Assembly (NCBI RefSeq): GCF_022682305.1 | Contig: NZ_CP093528.1 | Coordinates: 2,245,501 to 2,309,500 of the forward strand | Direction of reading: 5' to 3' | From: Shinella zoogloeoides | Lineage (GTDB): Bacteria > Pseudomonadota > Alphaproteobacteria > Rhizobiales > Rhizobiaceae | Length of the DNA: 64,000 bases | In this document: piece after piece, positions 1 through 8,435 of the stretch | Position numbering within the stretch: position 1 is the stretch's first letter | How the letters are laid out: every line of letters begins with the position of its first letter | Made by a program: the position numbers and the translations under genes | The notes under the pieces: model-generated | What the model was told of the DNA's origin: nothing | The model's input: the letters and a program-made list of their open reading frames with translations, nothing else | Databases searched by the model: none

Positions 1-2
1 CG

Positions 3-761
3 GAATTCCTTACAGAGCAAGGCACCAACTTCCATTCAGGGCTTCCGCTTGTCCATTCCACGGAAAGCGCGAACATCTGGACGATGTTGAAAAAAGAACA
101 GGTATCGGTCACGCCTTGTGACACGTTCACCGGGGAAAACCTGGCATACTTCTTCCATGGACGACCCGCGTATCGGAAGTTCCACAAAAACCCTCAGGAT
201 TGGGAACTGCCCTTTGTCCTCGTTCTGAAAAGCACCTGCCTCCTCAATGTTCGCCGAATTTTCCCGTTCGACTCTGGGGCGTTTCACAGATCGCGGTTGC
301 CGAGCTACGTCGCGCGCTTCGATGCCGAGGGTTATGATGTTGCTGGCAACGCCGCCGCGATCGATCTGCTCATTGACATTTTCTTCGGAGGAGACGGAGC
401 GTATTTTCACGGTAAGGCGAAACCGCGCAACGAGGTATCCAGGCGAAACGGGCTGAGCATGCGCCACGCCCAGGTCCTGGCGCTCTGCGCGCTATACAAT
501 CGAGAGCATCTCGAGGCTGACGACCGATCGCTCGCGATCGAGGTCCAGACTGACCGGGACGTTTCCATAAAAGATAATCTGCTCGGCGCCGTGCTACCAC
601 GCTCGTATTTCGATGACACGATCCTCAAGAAATATTTCAAAGAACGTGGGGTCCATGTCCGTCAATACGATGTCTATCCGATCAACACGGAGGCCTACGT
701 TTCTATCGTCTATGAGGAAGTTAAAGCGATATATCGAAAGCTAAGGCTCATCGATGGATGA
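3..761 (+). CDS. Hypothetical protein, 5' end outside the window
   Basis: The reading frame is open from the first bases of the window, and the residues before the first internal ATG (84) read as protein (HSGLPLVHSTESANIW), so the real start lies upstream. I do not recognise the family with certainty. An N-terminal pattern of 'HST..NIW..L' followed by 'FFHGRPAYR' faintly recalls ADP-ribosyltransferase-like folds such as DarT, but that is inference only. The stop overlaps the start of the next gene by 8 bp, so the two are probably translationally coupled. The frame is AT-richer than the core genes to the right. Confidence 0.6.
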   Translation, partial: EFLTEQGTNFHSGLPLVHSTESANIWTMLKKEQVSVTPCDTFTGENLAYFFHGRPAYRKFHKNPQDWELPFVLVLKSTCLLNVRRIFPFDSGAFHRSRLPSYVARFDAEGYDVAGNAAAIDLLIDIFFGGDGAYFHGKAKPRNEVSRRNGLSMRHAQVLALCALYNREHLEADDRSLAIEVQTDRDVSIKDNLLGAVLPRSYFDDTILKKYFKERGVHVRQYDVYPINTEAYVSIVYEEVKAIYRKLRLIDG

Positions 762-2079
762 GACATATACAATGGTCGGCTGCATCGACTTCGAGACGGA
801 TTCCTATGCGATTTCGATTCCGGTGTTGCAGAAGCAGCGGTCGAATTATGTCTACATTCCAAAAACGGACCATCATTTCATCGTCACTGACTTCTATGAA
901 ATCGAGGAACTCAACTACCGGGTTCACTACCTCGACGAACAGATGCCGGTCACAATTAGCAAGAAGACTCCTGTTCCGATACTCGAGGCAGGACGCGCCT
1001 ATATCATCGATGCCGACTGGAACGACACTGAGGTCTATGCAAACCATCCTCGACTGGGAAAAGAGGCGGTCAAGGCATTCATCTCCTTGCGTTCGAGGAT
1101 GGGGGCGAAATCAGCCGACGTCGCTCACGTTGAGGTCGAAGCTGGAATCCAGGACCTGTTGGGTACCCCGGTCCGTTCAAAATACTGGATATCGAAATTC
1201 TCGGCGCTTGTTCGATCGGCCTTCACCAGCGGACAGCCATCTGGCGAACTCCTGAGGACGATGGAAGATGCTCGGCTCAGATGGATTGAGAAATACTCCA
1301 CGAAGACCACCCTGAAGCTAGTGCTTCAGTTGATGCAGGTGCAACACCTCACGCTGCAAGCAAGCCAAGCCAGGAAAATTCTCCTGAGGCGGTTCGAGGG
1401 TATTCTGGCGACAAAGGGCATCTACATCCCAAAATCCGAACTGATCGCGTATAAGGAGCTGTTTCCGGAAGGCATCCTCCCGGCGATACGTGCGGATGCG
1501 GAAGATCATTTCGATTACTGGGCACGCGGCGGCCAGATCGGGAAGCTCGTGAATGACCAAGTCTACACACTTCTCAATCCCGTGGATCAAAGCCAAAGCA
1601 GGAAACACGAGCCTGGCAAATGGTCGCTTCCCGAGCTCGAAAGGATATTGCTTTTCTTCACAGTGTTGGGCGGCGACGACCATCTGCTCGAACAAGCCGG
1701 GGGCTTCTTCCATCCGTTGTATGACGTTCTGCTAGCTGATCTCGAGCACTATGCATCCGATCGCTATGAATGGACCTCCGCTTTGTCAGGACGTGTTCGA
1801 CAGGGCTTCCTGGATGACCTATCCAGAATCACGGACATCGTTCCCACCGATCGCGCTCCGGAAGATGACGAATGGATGAAAATTATCGGAGTTGTGCTCA
1901 ATAACCTTCGAAAGCTCGAGGTATTGGCAAGAATCGTACGTCTGCCGCTGAGGAGTCGCGATAGCCAAGAGGTGGCAATAAAAGGGATCGACTACCGTCT
2001 ATTCGATGCGTTGAAGAAGGTCCATCTGGCAAGGAACGTGCGACAGATCGATGTTCTACTGAAGGCAGACGGTAACTAG
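754..2079 (+). CDS. Hypothetical protein, 441 aa, coupled to the preceding gene
   Basis: This is an intact 441-codon frame whose ATG overlaps the end of the preceding gene by 8 bp. No signal peptide or membrane segment is visible. The first 110 residues look beta-rich (a run of short hydrophobic strands, with ISIPVLQKQ near the start). The rest looks helical and charged. I recognise no catalytic motif. The overlap with the truncated upstream gene suggests a two-component module, which is common among defence or stress cassettes in accessory DNA, but the sequence does not show the function. Confidence 0.65.
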   Translation: MDETYTMVGCIDFETDSYAISIPVLQKQRSNYVYIPKTDHHFIVTDFYEIEELNYRVHYLDEQMPVTISKKTPVPILEAGRAYIIDADWNDTEVYANHPRLGKEAVKAFISLRSRMGAKSADVAHVEVEAGIQDLLGTPVRSKYWISKFSALVRSAFTSGQPSGELLRTMEDARLRWIEKYSTKTTLKLVLQLMQVQHLTLQASQARKILLRRFEGILATKGIYIPKSELIAYKELFPEGILPAIRADAEDHFDYWARGGQIGKLVNDQVYTLLNPVDQSQSRKHEPGKWSLPELERILLFFTVLGGDDHLLEQAGGFFHPLYDVLLADLEHYASDRYEWTSALSGRVRQGFLDDLSRITDIVPTDRAPEDDEWMKIIGVVLNNLRKLEVLARIVRLPLRSRDSQEVAIKGIDYRLFDALKKVHLARNVRQIDVLLKADGN

Positions 2080-2102
2080 TGGATAAGCTTTGGCTACCGC
2101 AA

Positions 2103-2240
2103 TCAACCTAGCACAAACGCGAGGTACACAAAGCCTGCGAGTCCAGCGAAGACGAAGAATCTCAGCATTCCCGAGCTTTTCCCAGGCCGCGAAGCGTAAT
2201 CGTTCTCTGGTCCCGGGAACCTGTCCCATCCGCTCACCAT
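2103..2240 (-). CDS. Small membrane peptide, 45 aa
   Basis: A 45-codon minus-strand frame lies in the gap after the 441-aa gene. It starts with ATG at 2240 behind a GGGGAG Shine-Dalgarno-like sequence about 9 nt upstream. The first half is polar (GWDRFPGPENDYASRPG). The second half is one hydrophobic span (LRFFVFAGLAGFVYLAFVLG) that ends at the stop, so it would be a single-pass inner-membrane peptide. The good ribosome site and typical amphitopic layout support it. The short length is the main doubt. Confidence 0.4.
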   Translation of the reverse strand: MVSGWDRFPGPENDYASRPGKSSGMLRFFVFAGLAGFVYLAFVLG

Positions 2241-2451
2241 GCCGACGTTCTCCCCAATATTGATGCGAAGAATATCAGAATTTGCATAGGCCGCTTATAA
2301 AAAGGCTTATCGCCCGCACGAAACGCAATCTAGTCGGCATGGCGCGGCGCGTGGTGCTGCCCTTTGCTTTTTCATCGGCTTGAGTTGAACGTCTTTGTTC
2401 CTCCGCCAGCTCTATCGATTCAAGTTTAACAACTACAACCAAGACGCTCAT

Positions 2452-2715
2452 ATGGACGGTGTCAGCGAGTTGTCACCGAAGGCGTTTTATCGGTGGGAAG
2501 ACCACCGACTTCGCGACTATCCGCAAAGTCATTTCGACGATTCAGCAATCTGGCGATCTTGGCAAATTCATGCGCTAAACTGCTTGGAATTCAACCCGCT
2601 CGTCATGGACGCGGCCGCGACGATCCAGGCCGCTGTACTCCGCAATCGATGTAGGGCACGGTACCGCGTCAACGGACACATTACACGCAATTCCATTTCT
2701 GAATACGGAGGATAG
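2452..2715 (+). CDS. Hypothetical protein, about 87 aa (uncertain)
   Basis: An open frame runs from ATG 2452 (or TTG 2395) to a stop 2 nt before the next ATG at 2718. No Shine-Dalgarno sequence is clear at either start. The translation is rich in aromatic and charged residues at the N-terminus (KAFYRWEDHRLRDYP). I recognise no domain. Close spacing to the better supported 198-aa gene is the main support, and it may be a fortuitous frame. Confidence 0.3.
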   Translation: MDGVSELSPKAFYRWEDHRLRDYPQSHFDDSAIWRSWQIHALNCLEFNPLVMDAAATIQAAVLRNRCRARYRVNGHITRNSISEYGG

Positions 2716-2717
2716 TT

Positions 2718-3314
2718 ATGCGGCAGTATTCACATCATTTCTCCTGCTTGCACGACGAAGATGGACCAACGACCGACCTCGGACGAGGTACCCACTACTC
2801 GGTTTTTCGTACAACAGAATGGTATGACCGGCATCAAAAGCGCCTTCGAGAGGCACACATTCACGACTTCGCCGTCATTTGGGACGAAGACCATGATGAG
2901 CGGGTGGTCTATGCAGCGGAACAGATATATCTTGCGGGTTTGTTTTCCCCTGTGCTGTTCATTGGCGAGCGGAAAGGAACCATAACGATTGTCGCGTCTG
3001 AAGACTTCCGAAATTCGGTAACGGCAGACGAATGGGAACTTTGGAAATCGGCCGTCTACGACCGTGGTTACGAAGTCGACGGAGATTACTGGAGCGTATC
3101 TTTCGAGAACGCGGCGGGCATTAGCCAAGACCACCCCGCCCGGGTAACCGAGTATCTGGTGGACATCGATTCTCGTTGGAAGCTGGGCGTGGGGCCACAC
3201 GAAGACCGCTACGAAGGTTTATATCGCGGAATCGAATACCCAGATGACGAAGGTGAGTTACCCGAGAAGCCTGAAGCGGACACGACCGGTACGGATCACG
3301 ACATCCCATTCTAG
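2718..3314 (+). CDS. Hypothetical acidic protein, 198 aa
   Basis: The ATG at 2718 follows a GGAGG sequence with good spacing. The product is soluble, strongly acidic, and rich in Trp and Tyr. Its C-terminal tail (PDDEGELPEKPEADTTG) is probably disordered. A central hydrophobic stretch (YLAGLFSPVLFIGERKGTI) looks like buried strands rather than a membrane helix. I do not recognise the family. It sits in the accessory segment between the two-gene module and the large ATPase gene. Confidence 0.6.
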   Translation: MRQYSHHFSCLHDEDGPTTDLGRGTHYSVFRTTEWYDRHQKRLREAHIHDFAVIWDEDHDERVVYAAEQIYLAGLFSPVLFIGERKGTITIVASEDFRNSVTADEWELWKSAVYDRGYEVDGDYWSVSFENAAGISQDHPARVTEYLVDIDSRWKLGVGPHEDRYEGLYRGIEYPDDEGELPEKPEADTTGTDHDIPF

Positions 3315-3754
3315 CGCTATGGACAAGAATCCGCTTGGCGACAGGACGTCTCCGGCAGGGCAGGAGGAAGGCAACCTATCCCACTTTGTCAGAGGACTTC
3401 GCCAAGTTCAGGCTAACCACCTTCACCGATCAAGGGGATATAAATGGCAAGACTGGGTTTGGGCGCGTAGGTCCTGAGGACACCGATTACCGGTCCCAGG
3501 ATCATTCCCGCCGCAAGCGACGCGACGCATCGAGGGTGACTGACTGAATTTACAATGTGGTGTCCGATGTCGACGATGCCTCTATTGATCATCTCCGCAA
3601 GCTTGTGCCTGCTGGAACAGAGGCTCCAAGGCCAATAACTCTCTTAAGTCGCGGCCCCTTAAGCGGATATGTCTTTGATCGCGGCTAAAAGCAGTTGTAT
3701 TTGCCCGCCGTACACACTTCTATGCAGTATCGAGAAACTTCGGTGAACTGCATA
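3315..3754 (+). other. Intergenic stretch with no convincing gene
   Basis: These 440 bp hold only short frames without good ribosome sites. From 3548 to 3688 one frame reads protein-like (NVVSDVDDASIDHLRKLV, ending in GYVFDRG) but lacks a plausible start. It may be the 3' remnant of a broken gene. I see no terminator or clear promoter. Confidence 0.4.
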
Positions 3755-6577
3755 ATGTCTAAAAATGGTCACCCCTCTCCATTCTACCGTGGCGCTCGGT
3801 TCTACAAGTGCGACCTCCAGATGCAGACCCCGTTCGACGCCTCACATTGGGTCGGGGAAAGCTTCGCAAGTCATGACGAAGCGGCCGAGGCATACATTCG
3901 AAGATGCTACGAGGTTGGCCTTGAGGTGATCGCTATCACCGAGCACAATTTCACCTCGAAAGCCCACATCCCCCTTTTGCAGGCGAAGGCGAAGCAATTC
4001 GCTCATGAATTTGGCTACGAGTTGGTTATCTTCCCCGGCTTTGAATTCACTGCAAATGTCGGAAAGGGTGTCCACGTTCTCGCAATTTTCGAGCCGACCG
4101 CTGACCTCGACCAGATCGACCATATCCTTACCGAGTGTGGAGTTTCACACCCGCGCCAGACGCCGTCCGGACAGCATGTCCCCTCCAACAAGTCTCTGGA
4201 TGAGATTGTCAGGGTCATCCAGGCGCCTACAGAGAAAGGCGGCAAGCGCGGGCTTGTGATACTGCCGCATATCCAATCCAATTCGGGAATATTCGACGGC
4301 GACAAGATCGCGGAATGGCTACAGCAGAAGGAGTTCACCAACCCGGAACTATTGGCTGTCGAGGTACCGAAATCGCCGAGTAAGATGAGTGTTGCCTTCC
4401 AAACTTTGTTTGGAAATGGTGACGATTGCCACGTCGGTTGGAAACGGGCGCGTCCCATCTGCTGCCTCATGTCCTCTGACGCGAAGGCGCTTGCCGCCAA
4501 CAATAACACTGGAAATGCCATCGGTACCAAATATACCTGGATCAAGATGAGCGCACCGTCCATCGAAGCGTTAAGGCAGGCTTTTTTGGACCACGAGTCC
4601 CGTGTTCGGCGATCTGACGAGCATCCCGAAAGACCGGAACTCGGCTACAGTCACCCGTTTCTCGCCAGCTTGAAGATTGCGGGCGCGAAATTTCTCGCGA
4701 ACGAGGAGATATTCTTCAGCCCGAATTTGAACACGCTCATCGGCGGCCGCGGTACCGGTAAGTCCACGATGGTCGAGTACATGCGTATGGCGCTCCGTCA
4801 GGAGCATGTTCTCGAGGCCGATACCAAGAGCCAGCTCTATGCCGACTTCAGCATAGTCCGGGATACGCTAGCTTTACCCGGTTCACGGATCGAGGTGACG
4901 TACGACAAGGGGAAAGACTTCGAGAACCAGAAAATATCTCTGTCCGTTGACGACGGTGTGGCGACGGAGGTCGATTCCAGCTTTGGCGACGTCAACACGT
5001 ACTTGCCCGTGAAAATCTACAGCCGCGGCCAGATCGAGGCGATAGCCAACGATCCTCAGAAGCAGGCCTCAATAATCGATGACCTTATACTCGCTCCCCT
5101 TGAGGGCCTGCGCAACGAGGAGCGGGACCTCGTCCGTAGACTTCGGGATTTGAACCAGTCGCTCGGTCAAGAGGCAGACATAGCGACGGCGAAAGCTAAA
5201 CTTGTGGCGGATATTTCCAACCTGAATGCACAAATCAACGCAATCAGAGGAAAGCACTCCAGCCTTGAAGCGTGGTCGAAATGGAATGGCGAGAAGCAAT
5301 ATCTTTACGGTCTTGAAGCCGCGATCGCGTCGCATCTCGACCGAATGGTGGTCCAGGAGCCGTTCTCCTATAAAGAGGCCGACAGTACGGCAGACAACGC
5401 TGGTTTCTTGAAGCAGCACCGCCTAGCCATCAATTCCGTCGTGGACGTGCTGAACAGTGAAATTGACGCTGCGGTCCTGAAGGCGAAGAACGCGTTGGCG
5501 CACGTACTGAACTCTGATCAACGCACCTCGTGGCAGAAGCAGTTCGACGCTGTCGATAGCGAAAACAAGAAGACGGTCGAAGAACTGGCGGCCATGGGGG
5601 TCAGCTTCGACGCTTACGATGAGCTGTTCCGTCGGCGCGAGACGGCGCAGGCCCAACTAAGTACCCAGGAAAACCGACTGGCCGAAATCTCAACGAACAG
5701 GACCCTATTCGAGACGCTGTATAAGGACGAGCTATTGGACATCTGGACCAGGCAGTTCGAACTGCGGCGTACGATGGCCGACCACCTCAACGACCAGGTG
5801 ACAAAAACGAAGATCGGAACGCCGACGGTACAATCCGAAATCACGAAATACGGAGACTTCAAAAGCTTCAGTCAGATGATGGCAGCCCACCACAAGGACC
5901 GGCGCGTCGTGAGCCAGGCCGACTGGGAGGGCATGCTTAGGGCGGCATTCGATATCGCTTTGTCGCATGACGTTTCGCCGTTGGACGTCATCGAGCGCTG
6001 GATCGTGGAAATGAAGGGCGGTATCGCTCCTTTCGACTTCCCCTCTGACGAAGTCCAACCGAAAAAGCTGTTAGCAATGGCAGAGTGGCTGACCGATTTC
6101 GACCTCAACGAACTACGGACACATCGCATCGCCGACGCTGTCACGGTCAGTCTTCACCGCCGTGAGGACGGGAAGCTGGTAGGCGATCTCGCCGGGCGTA
6201 AACTGTCGGCAGGTCAGAAAGCGACGACTGTGCTGTCCCTCCTTCTCGCGGAAGGAACATGCCCGATAATAATCGATCAACCCGAGGACGATCTCGACAA
6301 CGAGTTTGTTTTCGAACAGTTGGTGCCGATGCTACGCTCCAGCAAGGAAAAGCGTCAGATCATCGTGGTAACCCATAACGCGAATGTCCCGGTTAACGGA
6401 GATGCCGAGTTGATCGTGCCGTTAGAGGTCAGGAACAGCGGTGGGACGATCAAGCAGATCGACGGAGAACTAACTATGGGCGCCCTGGACCGTCATCCGG
6501 TTCAGCGTGCTGTAGAACTCATCCTCGAAGGGAGTTCCGAGGCATTTCGGCGGCGGCGTGAAAAGTACGGCGTATAG
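3755..6577 (+). CDS. TrlF-type protein: PHP-like N-domain fused to an SMC-like ABC ATPase
   Basis: The 940-aa protein begins with a PHP-like phosphoesterase domain (about residues 15-300) and continues into an SMC/Rad50-like ATPase. Walker A is GGRGTGKST near 330-338, a long charged, coiled-coil-prone region spans about 440-720, the ABC signature KLSAGQKA lies near 816, Walker B is IIIDQPEDDLD near 837, and an H-loop (VVTHN) follows. This order matches the 'TrlF family AAA-like ATPase' as I recall it, a family found in accessory DNA and suspected of anti-phage or DNA-repair roles. The PHP motifs are altered: DLQMQT in place of DLHxHT, ITEHN in place of TDHN, and SSDAK where SDxH is usual. ATG 3755 is preferred over ATG 3722 and TTG 3695 because conserved-looking sequence starts just after it. 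The gene stands alone. Confidence 0.85.
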   Translation: MSKNGHPSPFYRGARFYKCDLQMQTPFDASHWVGESFASHDEAAEAYIRRCYEVGLEVIAITEHNFTSKAHIPLLQAKAKQFAHEFGYELVIFPGFEFTANVGKGVHVLAIFEPTADLDQIDHILTECGVSHPRQTPSGQHVPSNKSLDEIVRVIQAPTEKGGKRGLVILPHIQSNSGIFDGDKIAEWLQQKEFTNPELLAVEVPKSPSKMSVAFQTLFGNGDDCHVGWKRARPICCLMSSDAKALAANNNTGNAIGTKYTWIKMSAPSIEALRQAFLDHESRVRRSDEHPERPELGYSHPFLASLKIAGAKFLANEEIFFSPNLNTLIGGRGTGKSTMVEYMRMALRQEHVLEADTKSQLYADFSIVRDTLALPGSRIEVTYDKGKDFENQKISLSVDDGVATEVDSSFGDVNTYLPVKIYSRGQIEAIANDPQKQASIIDDLILAPLEGLRNEERDLVRRLRDLNQSLGQEADIATAKAKLVADISNLNAQINAIRGKHSSLEAWSKWNGEKQYLYGLEAAIASHLDRMVVQEPFSYKEADSTADNAGFLKQHRLAINSVVDVLNSEIDAAVLKAKNALAHVLNSDQRTSWQKQFDAVDSENKKTVEELAAMGVSFDAYDELFRRRETAQAQLSTQENRLAEISTNRTLFETLYKDELLDIWTRQFELRRTMADHLNDQVTKTKIGTPTVQSEITKYGDFKSFSQMMAAHHKDRRVVSQADWEGMLRAAFDIALSHDVSPLDVIERWIVEMKGGIAPFDFPSDEVQPKKLLAMAEWLTDFDLNELRTHRIADAVTVSLHRREDGKLVGDLAGRKLSAGQKATTVLSLLLAEGTCPIIIDQPEDDLDNEFVFEQLVPMLRSSKEKRQIIVVTHNANVPVNGDAELIVPLEVRNSGGTIKQIDGELTMGALDRHPVQRAVELILEGSSEAFRRRREKYGV

Positions 6578-6718
6578 TGGAGGGCGCGCCTCTGGCATCT
6601 TACCCGAGGGCCATGATAGTTTCGATGATCGCATTCTCCGCTGACGAAGGGGGCTGTCGGGTTTTGCCTGGGCTCTAGGCAGCGTTTCGTTGGTGGAAGG
6701 AACGCAAGATGTACTGCG

Positions 6719-6722
6719 GTTG
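6719..6722. repeat. Left copy of 4-bp target-site duplication (GGTT) of the IS5 element
   Basis: GGTT directly precedes the left inverted repeat and recurs directly after the right one at 8011-8014. Four base pairs is a common duplication length in the IS5 family. A 4-bp match can arise by chance, but its exact placement at both ends supports these as the true boundaries. Confidence 0.65.
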
Positions 6723-6739
6723 GAGGCCTCGAATTACCG
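6723..6739. repeat. Left terminal inverted repeat of the IS5 element
   Basis: 17 bp, pairing with 7994-8010 at 15 of 17 positions. It lies on the 3' side of the transposase gene. Confidence 0.8.
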
Positions 6740-6842
6740 CTGAATTGGTGATTGGCGGGGCGGCCTGATGGCTGCTGGCGGTTTTGCCTGCGATTTGATG
6801 GTGTATTGCGTGGAGTGACGGCCCCTTTCGGGGCGGCCGGCG

Positions 6843-7937
6843 TCATGCAGCGGCACAGCGTCCTTCGTGGAAGACGTATCGGAGCATGTTGTAGGCGAGA
6901 TTGGCCATGCCGATCTTTACCGTCGCCCTGCTGATGCCGATCGTGCGGATGAAGAGCTTCATCTTGTCCTTTTGCCGGGCGAAGACATGCTCGACGGCCG
7001 ACCTGATCTTTGATCGTCGTCCGTTTGCGCGCGACATCGTTTCCGGCATTGGCCGTCCCTTCGGCTTCCGCTGGTGGATGTCCGACTTCAGGCCGTTCCT
7101 CGCCAGCCATTCCTCGTTGGTCCTGGAGCGATACGCGCTATCCGCCCAGACGGTCGAGGCGGTATTGTCCTTGGTCACGACGTTTCTGAGCTGAGCGCCG
7201 TCATGGGCGGCCGCACTCGTCACCGTCCATCCCCGGATGAAGCCATGCGCCCGGTCGATGCCGGCATGGTTCTTGTAGCCGAACAGCGGAATGGCGATGT
7301 CGTGCTGCTTGGTCGCGGCTGATGTCGGCGTTTGTGTCGGCTGCTTCGCCTTGGAATACTTCACCGTCCAACGGGCGTCTCGATCCTTCTGGGCAAGTTT
7401 CGCGGGCTTGTCCTTCCAATCCGCCGGAATCTCGCCCGCCTTGATCGCCTCTTTCTCGTCCTGGCTGTTGTGCTGCCTGGGCGCCTGGACGATCGTTGCA
7501 TCGACGATCTGGCCGCCTTTGGCCAGGTAGCCGGACCGTGAGAGATGTTTGTCGAAACGGGCAAACAGATTATCGATGGCACCGGCTCGCACCAGGCTTT
7601 CGCGGAACAGCCAGATCGTCTTGGCATCCGGAACCTTGTTGGAAAGGCCAAGGCCGAGGAACCGCATGAACGACAGCCGGTCCTGGATAACGAACTCGGC
7701 CTGGTCGTCGGAGAGGTTGTAGAGCGCCTGAAGCACCAAAATCTTGAACATCAGCACCGCCGGAAACGGCGGACGTCCGCCCTTCGATCCATCGGAGCGC
7801 TTCAATGCTTTCGCCAACGGCTTCTCAAACACAGGCCAGGGAATGATCCTGTTGAGTTTCTCCAGCGGGTCACCCACCGCGCTCAACCGCTGATAACGCT
7901 CGTCCAAATCCCAAAAGCCTGGCTGCCCACGCATCAT
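6843..7937 (-). CDS. IS5-family transposase
   Basis: This DDE transposase of about 364 aa moves the surrounding element by cut-and-paste or copy-paste. The N-terminus (MRGQPGFWDLDERYQRLS, with KALKRSDGSKGGRPP further on) is characteristic of a rhizobial IS5 subgroup. The catalytic acids are visible as QIVDATIV, VWADSAYRS and, in the C-terminal Y/R-E-K signature, SAVEHVFARQKDKM. I chose the ATG at 7937 with an AGGGAACGG sequence just upstream. The next ATG (7934) is equally possible, and an upstream in-frame codon at 7955 is less likely. The frame is uninterrupted, so the enzyme is probably active. Confidence 0.92.
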   Translation of the reverse strand: MMRGQPGFWDLDERYQRLSAVGDPLEKLNRIIPWPVFEKPLAKALKRSDGSKGGRPPFPAVLMFKILVLQALYNLSDDQAEFVIQDRLSFMRFLGLGLSNKVPDAKTIWLFRESLVRAGAIDNLFARFDKHLSRSGYLAKGGQIVDATIVQAPRQHNSQDEKEAIKAGEIPADWKDKPAKLAQKDRDARWTVKYSKAKQPTQTPTSAATKQHDIAIPLFGYKNHAGIDRAHGFIRGWTVTSAAAHDGAQLRNVVTKDNTASTVWADSAYRSRTNEEWLARNGLKSDIHQRKPKGRPMPETMSRANGRRSKIRSAVEHVFARQKDKMKLFIRTIGISRATVKIGMANLAYNMLRYVFHEGRCAAA

Positions 7938-7993
7938 CCGTTCCCTACATATCACGCAAGTCGCATTGAATCAGAAAACGCGCAAAACGGGGA

Positions 7994-8010
7994 GGTATTT
8001 CGAGGCTTCC
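7994..8010. repeat. Right terminal inverted repeat of the IS5 element
   Basis: 17 bp, the partner of 6723-6739, upstream of the transposase start. GGTT follows immediately at 8011-8014. Confidence 0.8.
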
Positions 8011-8435
8011 GGTTGACACCAGCCTCATCGAACTGAGCGATAGCGGAGCGATCTGATATGAAATGACGTGATGACCGCTCCGAGACCGCAATATCCATAA
8101 AGTGTCTTCTCTTGCTTCTGAATTAAGCAGGAGGCGCGGCCGGCAGATAGTTGTCATGCGAAGCCCGGGACACTCGCCACCTAAGCCATTTCCCTAAGTA
8201 ACCGGCTTCATTGAATATTTTCCGCCGGCACTAGCCGTCGATCGAAAAGGGTTCAATCTACGCAACAGCCGACTAAGGATGTAACGATGGCAAGACGATC
8301 TGGCCTCCGTCCACGAGACAATACCGAAAAGAAAATGTCGCTTGGGTCCGTGCTTGACCAGGAGCGAAGCCCATCGGTAACCGGATAAACGCATAAGACA
8401 TTGAGAAAACACCCGGAAAAAGGCCGAAGGCATAC
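8011..8435. other. Gene-poor spacer between the IS5 element and the protease operon
   Basis: I see no convincing gene in these 425 bp. A 33-codon plus-strand frame (ATG 8287, behind an AAGGA) could encode a basic peptide, but it has no recognisable feature. A minus-strand frame of about 80 codons lacks a ribosome site. Short inverted repeats around 8043-8083 (CGGAGCG/CGCTCCG) may form a weak hairpin. Confidence 0.4.

Larger units (their letters stand above)
6723..8010 (-). mobile_element. IS5-family insertion sequence, 1288 bp, apparently complete
   Basis: The element has 17-bp imperfect terminal inverted repeats at 6723-6739 (GGAGGCCTCGAATTACC) and 7994-8010 (its complement reads GGAAGCCTCGAAATACC), which match at 15 of 17 positions and resemble the GGAAG...GAA ends of IS5. 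It carries one intact transposase gene on the minus strand and is flanked by GGTT on both sides. The intact frame and preserved ends point to a recent insertion. It lies between the TrlF-type gene and the FtsH-like protease operon and interrupts no gene I can identify. Confidence 0.85.

Noticed and set aside
3548..3688. Protein-like short frame ending GYVFDRG
   Set aside because: No plausible start codon with a ribosome site, and no homologue that I recall. At most it is a gene remnant.
8287..8388. 33-codon basic peptide frame
   Set aside because: AAGGA precedes it, but the length and composition give no support for a real product.
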